Of a stretch of DNA of 10,939 nt, positions 7,185 through 10,939 are shown piece by piece (position 1 is the stretch's first letter; each line of letters begins with the position of its first letter). The position numbers and the translations under genes were made by a program. The notes beneath the pieces were generated by a model, which worked only from the letters and a program-made list of their open reading frames with translations, searched no databases and was not told where the DNA came from. The DNA is from Verrucomicrobia bacterium UBA1727 (GTDB lineage: Bacteria; Verrucomicrobiota; Kiritimatiellia; RFP12; UBA1067), in NCBI GenBank assembly GCA_002315875.1, contig DCIL01000059.1:1055-11993 (forward strand), given 5' to 3'.

Positions 7185-10153
7185 TTGTTCTCCTTTGAAA
7201 ATCCCAATCGTGAAAGCGGACGACGAACGAGGCACGAATCGAAGACCTCGGGCTTCGTGTCCTTGCGAACCCTGCACTTTCCGACCCAGTAGCAGTCCTT
7301 GTCCATCACGCAGCCTATCTGTCCTTCAGTACCAGCATGGCGTCCCTTCTCCGCAAAGGTCTCCGCATCGAGACGGATGGTCTTGCCTCCGTAAAGGAAG
7401 AGGAAGAGATCGCCGCGGAAATACTTGATGACCTCGATGCCGAGCTTCACCGGCGTGTGGTCGATCTCGCGACGGGAGATGAGCTTGAGCTGCGGATCGA
7501 GCACATAGAATCGCACCTGATCCTCACGCACGTCCGGCGGACGCAGACAGCCGACCACGAAGTTTCCGTTCGGCAGAATCTCGAGCGATCCCGCACGATC
7601 GAAGGCACCCTCCACAAACTTGCGCTCGATGAGATGAAGGTCGTTCGCGTCATAGATGTTGATCTGCAACGGATGCTCCTTCATTGCCTCCTTCGATATT
7701 CTGCCGCCGACGCGGCAGACCGCAACGTAGAGCTTGCCGTCCTTAACGCGGCACCCGGCGTTGTGATGCGGATCTTTGACCGAGGCGAGGACGCGTCCCT
7801 TTAGATCGGTCTTGAGAATCGTGCGGGTATGCGCCCAATAAAGACAGTCGCCCGCGCGGCAGACGTCCTGAAGGTGTCCGCCATACGCCCCGTCCTTGAG
7901 CCGAATCGCATCCGGCTCGAGATCGATCTCGTAATCGCCATTGCCGCCGGTACCGACGAAGACACGGCTTTCATCGAACGGATCGACGGCGATGTGCGAA
8001 ATCTGGGCGCGGTAGAATCCCTCACCGCGGCACTGACGCCAGGTCTCGCCGAAATCAGACGAGACGACAAGTCCATATCCTAGCTCGCACGGATCGCGCC
8101 AGCCGGGCTTGGGACATCCCGCGATGAGATCCGCACCGGCGAAGCGGATGGAGGACGAACACCAATCAAGTAGCACCTGCTTCCAGGTCTTGCCCGCGTC
8201 TCGCGAAACATAGACACCGCCCTTCCCGCAATTGACCGACTGCGCGGCGACCGCGATCGTCTTGCCGCGGATCGCAAATTCGCGCACGTTTCCGGCCTTC
8301 ATCTCACCGAAACTCTTGAACTCAAACCAGCTCTTGCCCAGATCCTTGGAGGCGAAGATGCGCGCCCCCTTCTCCTTGCCCGCGCCGGACCCCACCAGGA
8401 TGACGCCCTTGTGCACGGCGATGGCTGTCGGACGCTTGGCGATCGGCAGAGCATTTGTCGAGACCTCGTTCCAGGTGTCGCCACCGTCGTAGGAAATCGT
8501 CGTGCCGCTGCGCTCGCGGCGCTCATAGCCCGTGCGCACCACCGCCAGGACATACGGCTTCCTGCCGTTCACCACCGCAATCTGCGCCCATGCCCCGCAG
8601 ACGAAACCGTTCGTCTTCACGTTCCAGCTCATGCCGCCGTCCGTCGACTCGCAGAAGATGCCGCTCTCGTCCGCCCCCCAACGTCCGAACACCGCCCAGA
8701 CGCGATCGGGATCGTCCTCCGCCTGCTTGAGGTCGAAACACGAGTTGCTGAATCTCGGCGGAATGCCCTTCATCGCCCGCGTCAGCGACTTGCCGCGATC
8801 GTCCGAAACGAAGAAGCCGACATCGTTGAAGCCGAGGAAGAGCCGGTCGCGCCTGTACAAGTCGGCATAGACGCATTGCGAGCAGATCGTCTCAAGTCCA
8901 TTGCCCTCAAGCTTGCCGTCCGCACGCTCGATCGTGTAACACTGCCGCCAGGTCTTGCCCTCGTCATCCGTACGGTAGATGGTGCCGCTCGTGCCCCAGG
9001 CGACGGACCCCGGATGCGCCTTCGAGACCGTGAGCGCGCCCGAATAGAAGCCCCACATATTAAGCCAGCCGCGATGCTTCATGTCGAACTTCTGCTGCCA
9101 GCTCTTGCCGCCATCCACGGTCTTGAAAACGCCGTTTGGAGTGAGCCAGCTGGCGCTCGCCGCCCAGCAGACATCGGGATTCGCCGGATCCGCCACGATG
9201 TGCGGATACGACCAGTAGCTGTGCGCCCAGAGTCCCGCATACTGAAGCGAACCGTCTTTGGGCATCGCGGTTTCCGTCCACGTCGCGCCGCCATCGACCG
9301 ACTTCCACACGCCGCACTTGCGCGGCACCTTGCCCTTGTCAGCTCGCGCAGTGAGGTAAATCACCTCGGGCACGGCATCGCAACGCGAGATGCACTCAAG
9401 CTGCAGCCCTTCGCAATCGGGAAGTCCCGAACCGATCGCCGACCAATGGCGTCCGCCGTCCAGCGAGCGGAAGAGACCTTCATTCGTCGCCACGAGGAGA
9501 TCCTTCGGATTCTTCATGTTCGGCGAGATTGATCTTATCTCCATGCCCTTCTTGGTCACGACCTTCGATTCGTCATTGATCTGCTTCCACGTCGCGCCCG
9601 CATCGAACGATTCGAAGATGCGGCCCATGCGGCCCGCCTTGTGCGACTCGCCGGTACGTCCGCGGGGACACCCCGAGGCCGCCCAGACATGATCCGGATT
9701 CGACTCATCGAACACGACTTCGATGATCGGCCGCGCATAACCGAAGTTTCGCGCCACGGGAAAGCCATTGGTCGGATTAGTCCAATGAAGTCCGCCGTCA
9801 CGACTCACGTACACCCCGCCATCAGAACCGGCAACGAGAATCTCCGGATTCTTCGGATGCTCGGCGATCGAGTGGCACATCCCGTTGGAGAATCCATCGT
9901 TGAGAATCTTCCAGGTCCTGCCCGCATCATCACTGCGGTAGAATCCGCCGACATCGCATCCGGCATAGAAACGATTGCGGTTGTGACGGCTCGCAAGCAG
10001 CGCGTCGATGAATCCACCGCCGCCGGGACCAATGGTCTTTACGCCAACCGGTTGCTCGGGGAAAACCTCGCCGAGGGAAACCGCCTCAGAAAAAAGCAAA
10101 GGCGACACCGCAAAGAGTGTCGCCATCACCATCGCACAAGTCGTCTGTCGCAT
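7181..10153 (-). CDS. Secreted Asp-box (BNR) beta-propeller protein, sialidase/GH74-like
   Basis: A 990-residue exported protein. The signal peptide is about residues 1-24 (MVMATLFAVSPLLFSEA). Residues about 36-740 hold 13 Asp-boxes of the form S/T-x-D-x-G-x-T/S-W, beginning at residues 74, 117, 182, 230, 285, 345, 395, 450, 503, 554, 602, 650 and 698, enough for two seven-bladed propellers as in GH74 or VPS10/sortilin-like proteins. The opening GPGGGGFIDALL with CDVGGFYRSDDAG (66-78) resembles the start of GH74 xyloglucanases, where this Asp (here D67) is catalytic. A second aspartate, D444 in GFNDVGFF, lies where the partner Asp might sit. Residues about 745-985 lack Asp-boxes and look like another beta-rich repeat module. 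The ATG at 10153 follows the lipoprotein stop by 14 nt with only a weak Shine-Dalgarno. It may be a glycan hydrolase or a non-catalytic binding protein; sialidase activity is not indicated by any visible Arg triad. Confidence 0.82.
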   Translation of the reverse strand: MRQTTCAMVMATLFAVSPLLFSEAVSLGEVFPEQPVGVKTIGPGGGGFIDALLASRHNRNRFYAGCDVGGFYRSDDAGRTWKILNDGFSNGMCHSIAEHPKNPEILVAGSDGGVYVSRDGGLHWTNPTNGFPVARNFGYARPIIEVVFDESNPDHVWAASGCPRGRTGESHKAGRMGRIFESFDAGATWKQINDESKVVTKKGMEIRSISPNMKNPKDLLVATNEGLFRSLDGGRHWSAIGSGLPDCEGLQLECISRCDAVPEVIYLTARADKGKVPRKCGVWKSVDGGATWTETAMPKDGSLQYAGLWAHSYWSYPHIVADPANPDVCWAASASWLTPNGVFKTVDGGKSWQQKFDMKHRGWLNMWGFYSGALTVSKAHPGSVAWGTSGTIYRTDDEGKTWRQCYTIERADGKLEGNGLETICSQCVYADLYRRDRLFLGFNDVGFFVSDDRGKSLTRAMKGIPPRFSNSCFDLKQAEDDPDRVWAVFGRWGADESGIFCESTDGGMSWNVKTNGFVCGAWAQIAVVNGRKPYVLAVVRTGYERRERSGTTISYDGGDTWNEVSTNALPIAKRPTAIAVHKGVILVGSGAGKEKGARIFASKDLGKSWFEFKSFGEMKAGNVREFAIRGKTIAVAAQSVNCGKGGVYVSRDAGKTWKQVLLDWCSSSIRFAGADLIAGCPKPGWRDPCELGYGLVVSSDFGETWRQCRGEGFYRAQISHIAVDPFDESRVFVGTGGNGDYEIDLEPDAIRLKDGAYGGHLQDVCRAGDCLYWAHTRTILKTDLKGRVLASVKDPHHNAGCRVKDGKLYVAVCRVGGRISKEAMKEHPLQINIYDANDLHLIERKFVEGAFDRAGSLEILPNGNFVVGCLRPPDVREDQVRFYVLDPQLKLISRREIDHTPVKLGIEVIKYFRGDLFLFLYGGKTIRLDAETFAEKGRHAGTEGQIGCVMDKDCYWVGKCRVRKDTKPEVFDSCLVRRPLSRLGFSKENK
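7190..7196 (-). promoter_or_regulatory. Ribosome binding site deciding the GH123-like start
   Basis: AAAGGAG on the minus strand, inside the last codons of the BNR-propeller gene. It stands 5 nt from ATG 7184 and 8 nt from ATG 7181, and supports a start directly before the signal peptide, not the upstream in-frame ATG at 7277. Confidence 0.8.
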
Positions 10154-10167
10154 GTCAGGTCTTATCG

Positions 10168-10824
10168 TTAGAAGAGAATCGCCGTTTTCGGAAGTGCCTT
10201 GCGGATGCGCGCCATTTCCTCTGGTGAAAGCTGCAGGTCGCCGAGCTGAAGCTGTTGGAGCGACTGCCAGTCCTCGAGATTCTTGGGGAGCGCCTTGATG
10301 CGCGTGCGAGTGAGCGAGATGCCCTTGAGTCCCGGCTTCGCCGCCAGCCAGTCCGGAACCTCGGTGATGGGATTGCCGGAGAGCTCAATGTCGGTAAGCG
10401 CCGGCAGATCCTTGAGCGTCTCGGGAACCTTCGTCAGACGATTGTTCTTGAGATAGATACGGCGCAGGTTCCTGAGCGCCTTAAGATCGGGAAGCGAAGT
10501 CAGCTGATTTTCATTGAGCCGCAGCCACTTGAGATTCACGAGCTTCGCAACCTCGGAAACATCGGTGAGCTGATTGCGATCGAGATTGAGATAATCGATC
10601 TTAGCGAGATTCTCGGCCTTGAAAGACGCGGCGACCGCGGCATTTGTGAAGTCGAGCTTTCCCTTGAGCGACTTCTCACTCAGATAAACCCGGGCTTCGG
10701 CCGGAACCGACTTATACGCCGGCTCCGGCTCGTTGAAGCAACCGGATAAAAGGAATACAGGAAGTAAGACGTAAGACGTAGGACGTAGAGCACGCTGAAG
10801 CGCTTTCTTGCAAATGAATGTCAT
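10168..10824 (-). CDS. Leucine-rich-repeat lipoprotein
   Basis: A 218-residue predicted lipoprotein. The N-terminus has basic residues (K6, K7, R11, R14), a hydrophobic stretch (YVLLPVFLL) and the lipobox LSGC at 26-29, so C29 would be acylated and the protein anchored to a membrane outside the cytoplasm. Residues about 73-205 contain six leucine-rich repeats of 21-23 residues, with units such as LDYLNL-type starts, NENQLTSLP, KNNRLTKVP and GNPITEVP, the typical bacterial LRR pattern. Such proteins usually bind proteins or glycans; no enzymatic motif is visible. Codons 13-22 are made of a four-unit heptamer array, so part of the signal peptide derives from a DNA repeat. A Shine-Dalgarno AGGAAGG (10839-10833) lies 8 nt before the ATG. 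It is the first gene of the secreted-glycosidase run and may be a surface binding partner, an inference from context only. Confidence 0.85.
   Translation of the reverse strand: MTFICKKALQRALRPTSYVLLPVFLLSGCFNEPEPAYKSVPAEARVYLSEKSLKGKLDFTNAAVAASFKAENLAKIDYLNLDRNQLTDVSEVAKLVNLKWLRLNENQLTSLPDLKALRNLRRIYLKNNRLTKVPETLKDLPALTDIELSGNPITEVPDWLAAKPGLKGISLTRTRIKALPKNLEDWQSLQQLQLGDLQLSPEEMARIRKALPKTAILF
10760..10787 (-). repeat. Heptamer array A (4 units of TACGTCY) inside the lipoprotein signal peptide
   Basis: Four tandem 7-nt units read on the minus strand: 10787-10781 TACGTCC, 10780-10774 and 10773-10767 both TACGTCT, and 10766-10760 TACTTCC. They encode residues L13 to P22 of the LRR lipoprotein. 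Because 7 is not a multiple of 3, gain or loss of one unit would shift the reading frame. Confidence 0.85.
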
Positions 10825-10832
10825 ACCTGTTT

Positions 10833-10839
10833 CCTTCCT
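10833..10839 (-). promoter_or_regulatory. Ribosome binding site of the LRR lipoprotein gene
   Basis: AGGAAGG on the minus strand, 8 nt from the ATG at 10824. It sits at the junction of the upstream heptamer array and, if the two inverted arrays pair in the mRNA, would lie in the loop at the top of that stem. Confidence 0.65.
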
Positions 10840-10866
10840 ACGTCTTAAATCTTACGTCTTAAGTCC
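10839..10866 (+). repeat. Heptamer array B (4 units), inverted relative to array A
   Basis: Four 7-nt units read on the plus strand: 10839-10845 TACGTCT, 10846-10852 TAAATCT, 10853-10859 TACGTCT and 10860-10866 TAAGTCC. This array lies between the partial gene and the lipoprotein gene. It is complementary to array A at 23 of 28 positions and separated from it by 51 nt, so the pair forms an imperfect inverted repeat around the start codon at 10824. Confidence 0.85.
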
Positions 10867-10885
10867 TGAGTTCCTTTTCCTTATT

Positions 10886-10939
10886 TTACTTCGCCGCGGC
10901 AGCAGCGATGATTCCGGCGAAGTCGGCCGCCTTGAGCGC
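10886..10939 (-). CDS. C-terminal end of an unidentified protein (cut by window edge)
   Basis: Only 17 codons plus TAA (10888-10886) are inside the window, reading ALKAADFAGIIAAAAAK. The alanine- and lysine-rich end looks like a soluble cytoplasmic protein tail, but the fragment is too short to name. It lies 61 nt upstream of the lipoprotein ATG on the same strand and could be part of the same transcript. The frame is supported by clean codon use up to the stop and by the purine-rich, non-coding-looking sequence that follows. Confidence 0.55.
   Translation of the reverse strand, partial: ALKAADFAGIIAAAAAK

Noticed and set aside
7182..7277. N-terminal extension of the GH123-like gene to ATG 7277, adding 31 residues.
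   Set aside because: The extension overlaps the propeller coding sequence, would place the signal peptide internally, and the strong AAAGGAG lies directly before the MM start at 7184/7181.
5949..7292. A 447-codon plus-strand frame opposite the GH123-like gene, and a similar 373-codon frame at 8411-9532 opposite the propeller gene.
   Set aside because: Same codon-bias shadow effect; no motifs, no signal peptide, no sensible ribosome binding site context.
10760..10866. CRISPR array or intrinsic terminator interpretation of the heptamer repeats.
   Set aside because: Units are 7 nt and contiguous without spacers, unlike CRISPR; the stem has a 51-nt loop and no U tract, unlike a terminator.
10883..10888. 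TAAAAT overlapping the stop of the partial gene as a -10 box for the operon.
   Set aside because: No acceptable -35 hexamer at 16-18 nt upstream; the sequence there is coding and GC-rich.

Overview
The window is GC-rich bacterial chromosome in which every gene I can support lies on the minus strand, so the biological order runs from right (10939) to left (1). Several features suggest an uncultured member of the PVC group, most likely Kiritimatiellota, Lentisphaerota or a Verrucomicrobiota relative. These are a run of large secreted glycan-degrading enzymes, a GH110-type beta-helix fused to a GH2 enzyme, a DUF4091/GH123-type protein, a BNR beta-propeller, and the style of the RpoB N-terminus. 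This placement is inference from protein style; no 16S or tRNA gene is present to test it.

Layout in transcription order: (1) 10939-10886, the last 17 codons of an unidentified gene. (2) 10885-10825, a short gap with a four-unit heptamer array and a ribosome binding site. (3) 10824-10168, a leucine-rich-repeat lipoprotein whose signal peptide is partly encoded by a second, inverted four-unit heptamer array. (4) 10153-7181, a secreted 990-residue protein with 13 Asp-boxes (sialidase/GH74-like propeller) plus a second C-terminal module. (5) 7184-5676, a secreted DUF4091/GH123-like protein (candidate beta-N-acetylgalactosaminidase), joined to the previous gene by an ATGA overlap. (6) 5670-5419, an FmdB-type zinc ribbon. 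(7) 5417-1110, a 1435-residue secreted fusion of a GH110-like alpha-galactosidase and a GH2 beta-galactosidase-like enzyme. (8) 1107-670, a C_GCAxxG_C_C family cysteine-rich protein. (9) 541-1, the N-terminal 180 codons of rpoB, running off the left edge. A near-consensus promoter (693-664) overlaps the end of gene 8 and gives rpoB a leader of about 115 nt that can fold.

Genes 3 to 8 are separated by 14 nt or less, or overlap, and read as one operon. The enzymes fit stepwise removal of terminal alpha-galactose, then beta-galactose, and possibly beta-GalNAc from complex galactose-containing glycans, such as host mucin or glycolipid chains, or algal galactans. The lipoprotein and propeller could bind or trim the substrate at the cell surface. 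No transporter, sulfatase or dedicated regulator is seen. The housekeeping gene rpoB follows immediately, uncoupled by its own promoter. The most unusual observations are the inverted heptamer arrays bracketing the start of the lipoprotein gene and the GH110-GH2 fusion.
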